Source: CAZSSM01 sp964609385 (lineage in GTDB: Bacteria; Planctomycetota; Planctomycetia; Isosphaerales; Isosphaeraceae). From it: a stretch of 64,000 nucleotides of DNA. The DNA is taken from contig CAZSSM010000002.1 in the NCBI GenBank assembly GCA_964609385.1, positions 62,001 through 126,000 of the forward strand, read 5' to 3'. The notes under the pieces are model-generated. The model was not told the origin of the DNA and did no database searches. It saw only the letters and a program-made list of their open reading frames with translations. The translations under genes were made by a program, and so were the position numbers. Of this stretch, positions 18,435 to 28,143 are shown piece by piece. Numbering within the stretch: the stretch's first letter is position 1; the number at the start of each line of letters is the position of its first letter.

Positions 18435-19241
18435 ATGAACCAGGCGATCGGCTTCCAGATCACGTTGGTGCTTGTGGGCATGATGATGTCCGGATCATGC
18501 GGAGCTCAGGACCAGAAGACAGGGACGGGAGAGCCGGCGTCGAAGTCGGAGGTGCCGGCGATCGGTCCGGAGCTGGACTCGCGTCGTGCGGCCTTCAACA
18601 AGGTCGCGCCTGAGGCGGTCAAGCGAGTCTATGCCGAGGGGATCGACGAGGTTGCGGCTTCGGGCTTGGTGAAGCGTGCCAAGTCGGAGGGCGATCGGGC
18701 GCCGGCGTTCGCGCTGCCCAACGCCAACGGCGAGACGGTCCGACTGGCCGAACTCCTCGAGCGTGGGCCGGTGGTCTTGGTCTGGTATCGGGGCGGCTGG
18801 TGCCCGTACTGCAACATCCAACTGCTGGGGTATCGTCGGGCGTTGGACGAGTTCACGAAGCGCGGGGCGACCCTGGTGGCGATCTCGCCGCAGACGCCGG
18901 ACAATTCGCTGGATACGAAGGAGAAGAACGACCTGGCCTTCCCGGTGCTCAGCGACGTGGGCAACGCGGTCGCGCGGCAGTACGGGGTCGTCTTCACGTT
19001 GCCGTCGGAGGTCGCGTCGATCTACCGCGAGAAGTTCGACCTGCGGGCCTACAACGGCGACGACTCGAACACGCTCCCTTTGGCAGCCACCTATGTGATC
19101 GACACCGAGGGGACGATCCGGTATGCCTTTCTCGACCCGGACTACCGAAAGCGGGCCGAGCCGGCCGACGTGCTCGCCGCGCTGGACCGGCTCGCCGGTC
19201 GAGGTGCGGTCGAGGCCGAGGACGATAACGGCGGCAAGTAA
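18435..19241 (+). CDS. Exported peroxiredoxin-like (AhpC/TSA) protein
   Basis: 268 residues from the ATG at 18435, preceded by GAGG 5 bases upstream. An N-terminal hydrophobic signal (ITLVLVGMMMSGSCGAQ) suggests export; SGSC is only a poor lipobox. A helical segment (48-85) precedes the thioredoxin-fold domain. GDRAPAFALPN, VVLVWYRGGWCPYCNIQ (Cys 123 and Cys 126), TLVAISPQTPD and AATYVIDTEGTIRYAF are the AhpC/TSA family signatures. The CxxC spacing is that of the peroxiredoxin-like PRX_like2 group. It would reduce peroxides or disulfides in the periplasm. A strong hairpin follows the stop codon. Confidence 0.87.
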   Translation: MNQAIGFQITLVLVGMMMSGSCGAQDQKTGTGEPASKSEVPAIGPELDSRRAAFNKVAPEAVKRVYAEGIDEVAASGLVKRAKSEGDRAPAFALPNANGETVRLAELLERGPVVLVWYRGGWCPYCNIQLLGYRRALDEFTKRGATLVAISPQTPDNSLDTKEKNDLAFPVLSDVGNAVARQYGVVFTLPSEVASIYREKFDLRAYNGDDSNTLPLAATYVIDTEGTIRYAFLDPDYRKRAEPADVLAALDRLAGRGAVEAEDDNGGK

Positions 19242-19639
19242 GGCGGTTGACGAGCGAAGCGGGGGCCGGAGTCATTATTGACCCCGGCCCCGACTCCTGG
19301 GGATGGGCGAGCGGAAGGGATATGAACCCCGGTCGTGACGACGACCGACTCCCCCCAGGCGCCCCTGGTTGAATCGAGATATGGATGGATCCAACGCCCG
19401 TCGACGACCCCGTGATCCTGTCGGGTCGAGGGCGGCATCGGGATCGATCGCGAAGGTTCGCGACGGATTCTCGCGGGTGGGGCGGTTCAAGCGGATGGGG
19501 GTCATGGGTCGATAAGAGACCGGTGATGGCCCCGATCCGTCTGTGGGAGCATGGCGGTTCGGACCGCCGGCGGATTTCGGAGTGGTGCCTTCGAAGGGAT
19601 TACAGGCGGGCTCGGCGCGGGTCCAGCGGGGAGGGTCCG
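19242..19639. other. Intergenic region with a terminator-like hairpin
   Basis: 398 bases. Apart from the hairpin at 19262-19291 and the ribosome binding site GGAGGG near 19630, nothing is recognised. Confidence 0.45.
19262..19291 (+). terminator. Stem-loop terminator candidate after the peroxiredoxin-like gene
   Basis: GGGGCCGG pairs with CCGGCCCC, and inside it GTCA pairs with TGAC around a TTAT loop, with one mismatch. The stem totals 12 base pairs and starts 20 bases after the stop codon. There is no following T-run, so Rho-independent strength is uncertain. Confidence 0.6.
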
Positions 19640-21427
19640 GTGCAACGGACAGGACTCCGGGTCGATCATCCGAGGCGGCGTCGATGGCGCGGCGGGCTGA
19701 GCCTGCTGGTCGTGGCGTGGCTCGGACTCGGGGTCCTCCTCGACGTGGCGACCGCCCAGGCGTCCCGACGGGCCGCGCGGGCGGCCGCCGAGCAGATCCG
19801 GGTCCAGCACCACCCTTCGAGGTCGTTGCGGGTCCGCCTGAACATCCCGCCCGAGGATCGTCGGCGGTTGCAGCGGGTCGAGCTGTGGGTCTCCGACGAC
19901 TGGGGCTCCTCGTGGTCGCTGGCCAAGCGGGCCGCGCCGGATCAGGAGGCGTTCCCCGTCTTCACCGCCCAGCGGGACGCCGAGTACTGGTTCACGACCC
20001 GGACATTGGACACCAGGGGGCGACGCTATCCCGGCGATGACGAGCCGATCGTGCCTCGGATCCGGGTGGCCATCGATACGACCGACCCGACGATCCAGAT
20101 CTATCTGGTGGCGCGTCGAGGCAACGCCGCGTCGATCCGTTGGGAGGTCCACGACGAGTACATCGATCTGGAGACCCTGCAGATCGAGTATCAGATCCGA
20201 GGGGCCCGGCAGTGGCGGGCGGTCCCGCTCCAGAAGGCGCTCAGCGGCAAGGCGTTTTGGAACGCCGGCAGTCCGTTGCCGCTGGTGGTCCGCGGTCGGG
20301 TTGCGGATAAGGCCGGCAACGCGCAGGTCGTCCGCGTCGATTTACCTGACGGGACCCACGACGGTCGACGAGGCCCGTTGACGGCCGACAACAGCGACCG
20401 CCCACCGAGCACCCCGTTCGGAGCCTCCCGATCCTTTGATGCCAGCACGCGGGCTGATCTGCCGGCTATGCCTGAGGAGGTCGCGGAGCCAGCGCCGAGC
20501 CGGCCCGAACTGCAAAACGATCCGTCCGATCCCCTGAGCAACTTCCTGAGGCGGCCGACCGAACTGCCCAACAGCCGACCCCCCATCACCCCGGAATTCG
20601 ACGCTCCAGGGTTCACCGAAGAGAACGCGTCGGCGCCGGGGTTTCGGTCGCTCGACGGGGACGAGGTTCCGGGATTCTCCGATCGCGCTTCGAGGCTCAA
20701 CAAGCGGCCAGGGCTTGGCGAACCGCCTCGTGCAACGACTCCTGAGGGGTTTGATGAGACGGCCGCTTTCATTGCCGATCGCGCGTTCCCGCTCCGCTAC
20801 GCTGTGGAAGATGCCGGGCCGAACGGGCCGGCTCGGGTCCAGATGTGGGTCACCCGGGACGACGGCCTGACCTGGCGGATGCTGGGCGACGATCCGGACC
20901 GGCAGTCGCCCTTCCCGATCCAGTTGCCCGAGGAAGGGCGATTCGGACTCCGTTTGGTCGCCCAGTCGGCGTCGGGGCTCGGCGACGCCCCACCGGTCTC
21001 GGGGGACCAGCCCGACTTCACGGTGCATGTCGATACGACCCCGCCACGCGTCGTGATGCTCGACCCGTTGATGGGCCAAGGCGCCTATGAGGGCAGCCTC
21101 ATGATTCGCTGGCAGGTCAGCGATCAGAACCTGGATCGGCGCCCGATCACGATCCAATACCGGCTCGACCGCGACGAGGCCCCCTGGCGGACGATCGTCG
21201 AGGACCAAGAGAACGGCCCCAGCTACATCTGGCCGGTCCCGGCCGAGGTCTCCGGCCCGTTCCACATCCGGGTCCTGGCCCGCGATCGGGCCGGCAATCA
21301 GGGCAGCGACCAGACACGTCCCCAGGCGCCCATCGTCTTGGATCGTTCCCGGCCTCGAGGACGGATCCTTGGCCTGGGGATTCCGAAGGGAGCCCGGGAC
21401 AACCGCTCGGGTGGCTCGATCCGTTGA
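19640..21427 (+). CDS. Exported protein with two Ig-like/sialidase-type repeat blocks, unknown function
   Basis: 595 residues from a GTG at 19640, preceded by GGAGGG. A basic start and hydrophobic segment (LSLLVVAWLGLGVLLDVATAQA) form a signal peptide. Two similar beta-rich blocks follow, about residues 40-250 and 370-570. Each has a strand of the form VELWVSDDWGSSW or VQMWVTRDDGLTWRML, an IDTTDP or VDTTPP hinge, and a closing ADKAGN or RDRAGN. Between them lies a Pro/Ser-rich linker. The blocks resemble Ig-like/fibronectin-like modules of surface proteins. No catalytic motif is seen. Confidence 0.7.
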   Translation: MQRTGLRVDHPRRRRWRGGLSLLVVAWLGLGVLLDVATAQASRRAARAAAEQIRVQHHPSRSLRVRLNIPPEDRRRLQRVELWVSDDWGSSWSLAKRAAPDQEAFPVFTAQRDAEYWFTTRTLDTRGRRYPGDDEPIVPRIRVAIDTTDPTIQIYLVARRGNAASIRWEVHDEYIDLETLQIEYQIRGARQWRAVPLQKALSGKAFWNAGSPLPLVVRGRVADKAGNAQVVRVDLPDGTHDGRRGPLTADNSDRPPSTPFGASRSFDASTRADLPAMPEEVAEPAPSRPELQNDPSDPLSNFLRRPTELPNSRPPITPEFDAPGFTEENASAPGFRSLDGDEVPGFSDRASRLNKRPGLGEPPRATTPEGFDETAAFIADRAFPLRYAVEDAGPNGPARVQMWVTRDDGLTWRMLGDDPDRQSPFPIQLPEEGRFGLRLVAQSASGLGDAPPVSGDQPDFTVHVDTTPPRVVMLDPLMGQGAYEGSLMIRWQVSDQNLDRRPITIQYRLDRDEAPWRTIVEDQENGPSYIWPVPAEVSGPFHIRVLARDRAGNQGSDQTRPQAPIVLDRSRPRGRILGLGIPKGARDNRSGGSIR

Positions 21428-21632
21428 ATTGGCACACCCGCCGCAATGCGAAGCTGTGGCACGGTTTAAGGCGGCTCAGGGAAAAAAACCGAGTGGTTCT
21501 CCAAAAACCCTGTCGTCTCCTCGAGCATTCTGCTGTTTGCCTGCGATGACCGATCGCGGTGATGCGAGGCAGCGTCGCCGTGCGGCTCGAAACGACTCCG
21601 AGCCACCCCCGAGCTGCTGAGGATTGTGACCC

Positions 21633-22319
21633 GTGTTTCCCGACCACACCACCATCGACCAACTGGCCCATCGCATCGAGCGTGCCTACCGCCACCGTCA
21701 GGCTGGCTCGCGGCGACAGGTGATTGACCCCCGTGTCTGGGCCGAGGCGGCCCAGCGCCTGGTCCAGCTCCACGATGAGTGCCCCGAGTACCCGCTCGAT
21801 CCCGAGCTGTTCGTCACCTCCCAGCCGACCGGCATGCTGATCCCCGACCCTTGGGATCAACTGGCCAACGAACAGGCGGTTCAGCGTTACCGCAACCACA
21901 TCGATCGCATTGTCGAGCAGCTCCGCTACGAACTCCAGTCCGAGATCCAGCAGGCCGAGCAACAGATCGAGACCGGCCGCTCAATCATCACAGTGCTCCA
22001 TCCCCGTCGCGACCGACGCTATTCGCCGCTCTGCTGTTACATCGTGGCCCGACGGGCTCAACGTGAGGACCTGACCAGCCGATATCTGCAACGGGCGCTC
22101 GACCAACATCAGAGCTGCCCGCTCTATCGGCTCGCCGCGACGTCGTGGATCGCCGCCCACGACTATCCGGACCGAACCGATCAGACCCCTCAACAGCAAG
22201 TGCCGGATCGGGCCTCCGCGCTCGACGATCAACCGTCTTGCCACACTTCGATGACGGGCGGACTCCCCTCCTCCACGCCCGTGATCCAAGAGAACGCCAC
22301 CTTGTTCAGCTCCAACTGA
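21633..22319 (+). CDS. Hypothetical helical protein
   Basis: 228 residues from a GTG with GAGGA about 10 bases upstream. The first 110 residues are strongly helical and rich in Gln, Arg and Glu (AEAAQRLVQLHDECPEYPLD, VEQLRYELQSEIQQAEQQIE). The last 40 residues are a low-complexity, Ser/Pro/Gln-rich tail. No signal peptide or domain is recognised. It follows the Ig-like protein gene by 205 bases in the same direction. Codon use is like its neighbours, which supports it being real. Confidence 0.6.
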   Translation: MFPDHTTIDQLAHRIERAYRHRQAGSRRQVIDPRVWAEAAQRLVQLHDECPEYPLDPELFVTSQPTGMLIPDPWDQLANEQAVQRYRNHIDRIVEQLRYELQSEIQQAEQQIETGRSIITVLHPRRDRRYSPLCCYIVARRAQREDLTSRYLQRALDQHQSCPLYRLAATSWIAAHDYPDRTDQTPQQQVPDRASALDDQPSCHTSMTGGLPSSTPVIQENATLFSSN

Positions 22320-22736
22320 TCTCGGCGAGATTCTCTCGACGTCGTTCAGTTCAGTCCCGTCTCTTCCTCTCTTCGATCTTGATCGTTCGATCTCACTCGC
22401 GCACAAGAGGCTCGGGGGATTGTCATTCTCCCGATACTCCGAGGCCTGTCCAGGCCGCTGCGCTTCAGTTTGCCATTCCCACCTCCGCTCCGTTCTCCTG
22501 CTGTTCGACGTTCCTTCCCATCCGATAAGTACTGACCCGTCGCTCTCCACAGCGACAGGGTCCCAGGGCGCCCAGGGTCTGCGTGAGACTCAAGGGGCGT
22601 TCCACGTCCTTCGTGTCGCTCGTCGCGTCGTCGAGCGTCCCGATCGCACCATTCCCATTCCCTGAACCAAGACCCGCCCCTGCGGTCGATGGACGCCCTG
22701 CGCCCGTCGGAGGGGCCTGCTTGGGAGACTGATTCC
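22320..22736. other. Intergenic region, nothing recognised
   Basis: 417 bases with no supported gene, repeat or hairpin. Confidence 0.4.
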
Positions 22737-22934
22737 ATGCGCCGCCGCAACACTCGCTTCGCGCCCGTCCTCGATCAACTCCAAGACCGGGTTAGCCTCA
22801 CCCATTTTCATCCGGTCCCCGTCCTCAATGCGATGCCGGGTCCACTTGAGAGCGCTGATCGGAACATCCCTTACAATGGCGTCGAGGAGCCAGAGCAACA
22901 GCTTCTCGAACTCGAGAAGCAACAGATTGATTAA
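22737..22934 (+). CDS. Small protein with a planctomycete-type N-terminal sorting motif
   Basis: 65 residues from the ATG at 22737, with GGGAG about 10 bases upstream. The start MRRRNTRFAPVLDQLQDRVS followed by LT matches the Arg-rich, L-x-x-LxxRxxLT pattern found at the N-terminus of many planctomycete surface proteins; compare LEPLEPRQLLT in the RTX protein at 45322-49775. The remainder is Pro-rich, then acidic and Gln/Glu-rich (EEPEQQLLELEKQQID). It may be a small surface protein or the preserved front of a truncated larger one. Confidence 0.5.
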   Translation: MRRRNTRFAPVLDQLQDRVSLTHFHPVPVLNAMPGPLESADRNIPYNGVEEPEQQLLELEKQQID

Positions 22935-23388
22935 TGCGAGCGATGCATGGTGGAATCGGGAACCCCGGTGGGAGTCGCATGGAGGCCCCCGGGACCAACT
23001 TCTGCCAGCGTCCCATTCTATGGCCACGTTCAATTCACTGATGAGCAACCTCGCCAGAACCGTAAGCCTGCTGAATCCCATGATTAGATGATCGACATGG
23101 GGGATGAACTGCAGGCGTTGCCTTTGTGAACGGCACGAGAGATCCCAATCAGGAACGATTTGGGATCGTGAGTCGTTCCAAACGACACTCTATGGCTTGT
23201 CCGGAGCCGAATCTGCTTTTTTTGGAGGCAGCGGCTTACCGACACTGGAACGGTCGGTTATCATAACGCCAGGTTTTCAAGGCCATTCCTGCGCAGCTGC
23301 GAATTTCTGGGGCCGTTGCGGCGCGGTACCTTCGACTTTCGGTGGCCTGCTGTGACAGGTTGTGTGCGTTTTCGTTCGGGAGGTCCCG
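22935..23388. other. Intergenic region upstream of the sigma-factor gene
   Basis: 454 bases. It includes a short palindrome GTTATCATAAC at 23257-23267 and the sigma-factor ribosome binding site CGGGAGG. No coding sequence is supported. Confidence 0.45.
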
Positions 23389-23979
23389 ATGCCGGATTCC
23401 TCTCCGGATGCCCAATTGATTGAGGCATCCGATGATGCTTCGAGGAATGAAGCCACTCTGTATGCGCGGGCGCAGGCCGGAGATGAGGCGGCCTGGTCGG
23501 AACTGTTGCATCACATGAACCCCAAGCTGCGTCGAGTCGTTCGACGTCGTCTCAGCCCAACACTCCGGACCTACATGGATTCCATGGATCTCGCCGGTGA
23601 GGTTTGGATGAGCTTGTTGCGAGACAACGAGAAGCCATTCGATTTCCCTGACCTGGAGTCCTTGGAGCACTACCTGGTCAAGTCGGCCTGCCACAAGGTG
23701 ACCGCCGCCTACCGTCGCTTCGGCACGAAGAAGCGGCGGTCCGATCGGGTCCGGTCGGACGAGTTGGCACTTGAAGGGGTCAGCTCTGGTGACACTCCGG
23801 AGGCCATTGCGGTCGCCAAGGAGACCCGTGAGCATCTCCATGAGCGCTGCACGAGCGACCAAGAACGTCAGATGATCAAATTCAAGGAGGATGGCTACTC
23901 CAACCCGGAGATTGCGCGAATGACCGGTCTTCACGTCCGGTCCGTTCAGCGATGGCTCAGCAAACTGTTGCCCTCCTGA
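23389..23979 (+). CDS. ECF-type RNA polymerase sigma factor
   Basis: 196 residues from the ATG at 23389 with a strong CGGGAGG site. Region 2 covers about residues 20-95 (ARAQAGDEAAWSELLHHMNP, MDLAGEVWMSLL, HYLVKSACHKVTAAYRRFG). Region 4 is near the C-terminus (ERQMIKFKEDGYSNPEIARM, HVRSVQRWLSKLL). It lacks region 3, as ECF factors do. No anti-sigma gene is adjacent; instead a large Ser/Thr kinase gene follows 234 bases later. ECF groups linked to Ser/Thr kinases are known in planctomycetes and may be controlled by phosphorylation, which fits this pair. Confidence 0.9.
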   Translation: MPDSSPDAQLIEASDDASRNEATLYARAQAGDEAAWSELLHHMNPKLRRVVRRRLSPTLRTYMDSMDLAGEVWMSLLRDNEKPFDFPDLESLEHYLVKSACHKVTAAYRRFGTKKRRSDRVRSDELALEGVSSGDTPEAIAVAKETREHLHERCTSDQERQMIKFKEDGYSNPEIARMTGLHVRSVQRWLSKLLPS

Positions 23980-24213
23980 GCATCTCCAAAGCGCAGCGAG
24001 ACTTGACCCGGGGGCCGTTTCGTGACGATGTCGGTTCCCTCAACCCTGATTGGGATGCCCAAGTGTTTCGGTGTCCCGGTTCACTGAGCCCCTTAGGTGG
24101 GTTCATGGTACGACCCCGATGTGGCTGCCGTCGCGTTGTCGGATCGGTCCATCGGGATGGCTCTTGGGGATCGAGGCGACGGTGCCTCTTTCATCCCTGT
24201 CAGGAGTTTCGCG

Positions 24214-27200
24214 ATGGGTTTGCGAGAATCCGACGATTGGGTTGATGAGGATCACCATCAATCCGCACACGGATCGACGACGGTCGTTTCGTTGTTTCAG
24301 GATGCCTGGTGTCAGGGGCAGCGACCGTCGGTCGAAGACTATTGGCAAGGTGAGGCCGGCGCGTCGGTCGAGACGCTCATCCATCTCGTCAAGGTCGACC
24401 TAAAGCATCGGTTTCTCCACGGCGAGCAACCGCGCGCGACCGAATATTTTCAGAAGTTCCCGTTCCTCTACCAGGACAAGGACTTCGCCACCAGCGTCGT
24501 CTACGAAGAATACTGCTTGAACCGTGAGGTCGGCTTCCCAGTCGACACCGACCAGTTCTGTCAGCGCTATGATCGCTACCACGATTCGATCCACGAACTG
24601 CTCCGGATCCACGACGAGTTCGATCTGGAATGCGAGTTCGCCCCGGATGATTCCCTCCAACAGTCGATCGCGTCCCTGCTGAACGGCTCCGTTGTTATGC
24701 GACAGCGTCACGTCGATCGCCCCGACCATATTGGGGTGGTGCCCGATCGGACCCTCGAGGACACCGAACGGGTCGGCGCACTCGGTGTGGGTCTCGGTGT
24801 CAGCGCGATCGAGCAGACTTACCTGGATCTGTCGACCTCCGATGGTGTGAAGGATCAACACCGATCCGGACCTGATCGATCAACCCAGGCTCCTGTTATC
24901 TATCCGGAGCCCGGGGAGACGTTCCAGGATCTGCGGATCGTGCGCGAGATCGGTCGCGGCGGGTCGTCCCGCGTCTACGAGGCTCAACAAATCGATGTGG
25001 GCGACCGGCAGGTCGTCCTGAAAGTCTTTGCCAAGAAGGGCCAGGAATCGCATATGCTCGGCAAGCTCAATCATGAGCATGTGATGCCGATCCTGTATAC
25101 ACTGGCCGAACCGACACGGAACCTCTTCGGTCTCTGCATGCCCTTCCGAGAGGGAAGGCCGCTCGACGAGATCTTGGCCCAGCTCGAGCCGGTCGAGGAA
25201 CGGGATCCCCGTTCGTTCTGGGTCGGCTGCCAGATCTCGACTCGAGACGTCGAAGTCCATGCCGCGAACGAATCCTCCACTCAGGGTTGGCGAGGGTTCC
25301 CCTCTGATGGGGACTATGAAGCAGCGGTCGCATGGGTGGTCGCGAAGCTGGCCCGCGCCTTGGCTCACGCCCATGCCTCAAAGGTTCTGCATTGTGACGT
25401 CAAACCGGCCAATATCCTGATCACTCGGGATCATGGGCCGCAATTAATGGACTTCAACCTTTCTCGCGATCTGAGGGCCGACCGATCCGACGTGATTCGC
25501 TTCCGGGGCGGCACGCTGCCCTATATGTCTCCTGAACAACTCTTTGCCATGATCGTCGAGGGGGATGAAGCCGCGCAGGACGGGCGAACGACTCAGATCG
25601 ACGAGCGCACCGACATTTATGCGCTCGGCCTCGTCTTCCGTGAGATGCTGACCGGCCTCCGACCTCTGGTTCCCTCGATCCATACGTCCCTCGAGCGGAC
25701 CATCGCATACATGGCAATGCTTCGGAGTCGTCGACCCGAGCCGATCCCCAGTGTTGAGGGGCCGATCCGTGAGATCCTCGACCGCTGCCTCGATCCGGAA
25801 CCGTCCCAACGCTACTGTTCGGCTACCGAACTCGCCGATGATCTCGAACTCCTACTTGAATCAGTTCCCGCCGATCAGGGATCGGTGAAATCGGTTGTAG
25901 TTGCACCGCAGTTGACCAATCGCGATCCTGGTCAGTCTGCTCCGGTCGAGCCGGTCCCTAGCCCTGCCACGAAATCGGCTAGGAGCGGGTTCTTCGTTAT
26001 TGCGGCCCTCGTCTTCTCGGCGGTCTTCGTCAGCACTTCGGTTCTGTTTCTATTGGGATACCCGAATCCCGCCCAAGGGACGACCCCAACCCTTATTTCC
26101 CCGCTCGACCATCAGGATCTAGTATGGATCCTCAACGAGTTGAAGGGTCCCCGTCCTGATCGAGGAAAGGTCCAAGAGAGGCTAGAATCGCTCGATGACT
26201 GGTGGATGTCTGGTGCCGTCAATCGGTTCAGCGACGAGGCTCCGGTCTTCGAGGCAATTCAGCAAGCGATCGAAGACCGGCTAGATCCTCCGGCGGATCA
26301 GACCGAGGCGGTCTCCTCTTACATCCGTTACGTCGACGATTTTGGTCCCTCCCACTTCGACCGTCTCGGGAAGATGGCCGATCGATATCGCGGTCCCGTG
26401 TTCCTGGATCTTTATATTCGATTAGGCGTAGCTTGTCTCCGCTCAGTTGAGACAATGGCTTATGCCGATCCGCTGAAGTCTGAACGCATCGTCTGTGCCA
26501 CCGATCTACTCAGGCGCGTCTGTCCTTCCGATGGTCGAACACCGTTCGGTTCACCAGGCCATTCGGCCTACTACAACCTCGCTTGCGCGATTTGGGACAC
26601 TCTTCCCCCTAATCCTGAGCCAAGCGATGTTCTTCGAGTAATTCAGCTGCTTAACAAAGCGACAAATGCCACCCATGAGATCAACAACCCATTAATTAGA
26701 AGTGAAATAAACAGAGATAGATTATTTTTAGATCAATTTAAGATATCATATCTTCGAGTAAATTCAATAATAAAATACCAACAAGCTCTCAGAGGTCGGT
26801 CGCTCGGCAAAATTGAGCAACAATGGGCAAGCGAGAATTGGCGTATGCTGAAAAAAATGATAAGCTTGAATGCTTCCTATCTTGGCTTCGCGCTGGTTGC
26901 TGTTCCTGGCCAAGTCTTAGCGTCATTTAGTGGGGCTCAAGACTTAAGAAGGCGTGTCAAGGAAAGGTATCAGTTTATCAAAAATACGTCGAATCCGTCA
27001 GGTATTGACAAGATTCTCAATCGAATAAGGATTGTTAAAAGAAAAGATCCTGTGTATGGTCGAGACGATTTGGCGCAAAGCGTGGTTGAGTCATTCGCAG
27101 TCTTGTTCCCTGAGGAACCCCCTCCTCACCTGGAGGTGGCTCTCTGCTCTCGACTGTCGGAGGCGGTTCTCAATCTGGCATCCGATGAAGTCGATCGTTT

Positions 27201-27570
27201 GAAGGCACAAGCAAACATGCTGATCAAGCAAGACAAGCTTGCTAACCCCTTGCCGCTCGTGTCGCTTTGCTTGGCAAGCCTCTCTCTTGAACGTGGCGAT
27301 CTGGCCTGCCATCATGACGAATACAAAACGGCATTCAATTATTATTGCGAGTCTCAAGTTCAACTTGGTTTGGCTAAGAAATCGATGCATCGAGATACAA
27401 AGGTTTGGGTAAGCGAGTTTCTCAAAAGAAATTTTGATATGATTGCTGTGGAATATCAGGCTGGATTGAAGGATCGCTTTGCGACGCTCCACAGAGAGCA
27501 CGGACTAGATCTCCCTGTGCACCTCGATGAAGGGCTAAGCTTCGCTGATATTAAGTTAACTGATCGATGA
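24214..27570 (+). CDS. Membrane-anchored Ser/Thr protein kinase with atypical HCD and DFN motifs
   Basis: 1118 residues from the ATG at 24214, with AGGAG 7 bases upstream. The N-terminal 200 residues carry a module (RPSVEDYWQ, DLKHRFLHGEQPRATEYFQK) shared with the kinase at 59799-62822. The kinase domain follows: REIGRGGSSRVYEA glycine loop, VVLKVF lysine, HCDVKPANIL catalytic loop, LMDFNLSRD in place of DFG, and GTLPYMSPEQ. One membrane helix (FFVIAALVFSAVFVSTSVLF) leads to a 500-residue C-terminal domain that is helical and much more AT-rich from about base 26640 on. The sigma-factor gene just upstream is the likely partner. Confidence 0.88.
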   Translation: MGLRESDDWVDEDHHQSAHGSTTVVSLFQDAWCQGQRPSVEDYWQGEAGASVETLIHLVKVDLKHRFLHGEQPRATEYFQKFPFLYQDKDFATSVVYEEYCLNREVGFPVDTDQFCQRYDRYHDSIHELLRIHDEFDLECEFAPDDSLQQSIASLLNGSVVMRQRHVDRPDHIGVVPDRTLEDTERVGALGVGLGVSAIEQTYLDLSTSDGVKDQHRSGPDRSTQAPVIYPEPGETFQDLRIVREIGRGGSSRVYEAQQIDVGDRQVVLKVFAKKGQESHMLGKLNHEHVMPILYTLAEPTRNLFGLCMPFREGRPLDEILAQLEPVEERDPRSFWVGCQISTRDVEVHAANESSTQGWRGFPSDGDYEAAVAWVVAKLARALAHAHASKVLHCDVKPANILITRDHGPQLMDFNLSRDLRADRSDVIRFRGGTLPYMSPEQLFAMIVEGDEAAQDGRTTQIDERTDIYALGLVFREMLTGLRPLVPSIHTSLERTIAYMAMLRSRRPEPIPSVEGPIREILDRCLDPEPSQRYCSATELADDLELLLESVPADQGSVKSVVVAPQLTNRDPGQSAPVEPVPSPATKSARSGFFVIAALVFSAVFVSTSVLFLLGYPNPAQGTTPTLISPLDHQDLVWILNELKGPRPDRGKVQERLESLDDWWMSGAVNRFSDEAPVFEAIQQAIEDRLDPPADQTEAVSSYIRYVDDFGPSHFDRLGKMADRYRGPVFLDLYIRLGVACLRSVETMAYADPLKSERIVCATDLLRRVCPSDGRTPFGSPGHSAYYNLACAIWDTLPPNPEPSDVLRVIQLLNKATNATHEINNPLIRSEINRDRLFLDQFKISYLRVNSIIKYQQALRGRSLGKIEQQWASENWRMLKKMISLNASYLGFALVAVPGQVLASFSGAQDLRRRVKERYQFIKNTSNPSGIDKILNRIRIVKRKDPVYGRDDLAQSVVESFAVLFPEEPPPHLEVALCSRLSEAVLNLASDEVDRLKAQANMLIKQDKLANPLPLVSLCLASLSLERGDLACHHDEYKTAFNYYCESQVQLGLAKKSMHRDTKVWVSEFLKRNFDMIAVEYQAGLKDRFATLHREHGLDLPVHLDEGLSFADIKLTDR

Positions 27571-27589
27571 AATGAGTTTCTTTGTCAGC

Positions 27590-28054
27590 TCAAGCTTCAG
27601 GCGGAGTGGTGGGTCGAATGCCGATCGCCTGCTCGAGCGTGATCAGCAGCAGCAGGGCGTGTGCGGTCCAGGCTACAACCCGGACCCAGTTAGTTGTGAC
27701 CAGGCGTTGATAGATGTCTGGCTCGAAGCCCTCGCTCAGCTTCTGGTGGAGTGGGACTTGGATGAGCCCGGTGCTGAGCCAGTTGACCGCCACGGTGGCC
27801 AGCCCGGCGCACACCCAAGCCGGATGGACCCCATCGGGTGTGCGGACGACCAGGAGGAGCGTCGTGACCAGCTCCAGGAGCATCGCCGGGGCCACGACCC
27901 AGGTGGTCGCGTTCATATGATAGGCCTGATAGGCCCGAAAGGACTCCGGGCCGACCCGGTCGTAAAGCGGATAATGGACCACCGCGACAAACCAGATGAG
28001 CCCCGTCATGTAGAGTGTCGATCCGAGGCAGGCGATATAGATCACTTTGGTCAT
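27590..28054 (-). CDS. DUF1772-like four-helix membrane protein
   Basis: 154 residues with four predicted membrane helices: VIYIACLGSTLYMTGLIWF, WVVAPAMLLELVTTLLLVV, AWVCAGLATVAVNWLS and VVAWTAHALLLLITL. The pattern and length, with conserved-looking H, N and W residues between helices (HYPLYDRVG, YHMNATTW, VPLHQKL), match DUF1772/anthrone-oxygenase-like membrane proteins. The biochemical role of bacterial members is not established. It converges with the kinase gene (19 bases apart) and is followed upstream by a co-directional oxidoreductase gene 89 bases away. Confidence 0.75.
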   Translation of the reverse strand: MTKVIYIACLGSTLYMTGLIWFVAVVHYPLYDRVGPESFRAYQAYHMNATTWVVAPAMLLELVTTLLLVVRTPDGVHPAWVCAGLATVAVNWLSTGLIQVPLHQKLSEGFEPDIYQRLVTTNWVRVVAWTAHALLLLITLEQAIGIRPTTPPEA

Positions 28055-28143
28055 CGGTCGCGGTCCGAAATGGGTTCGCCGAGCTTAGCGACCGGCGATG
28101 TCGGGATCGTGGGCGGTCGTTGAAGAGGAGTCGGCGGCTCGTG

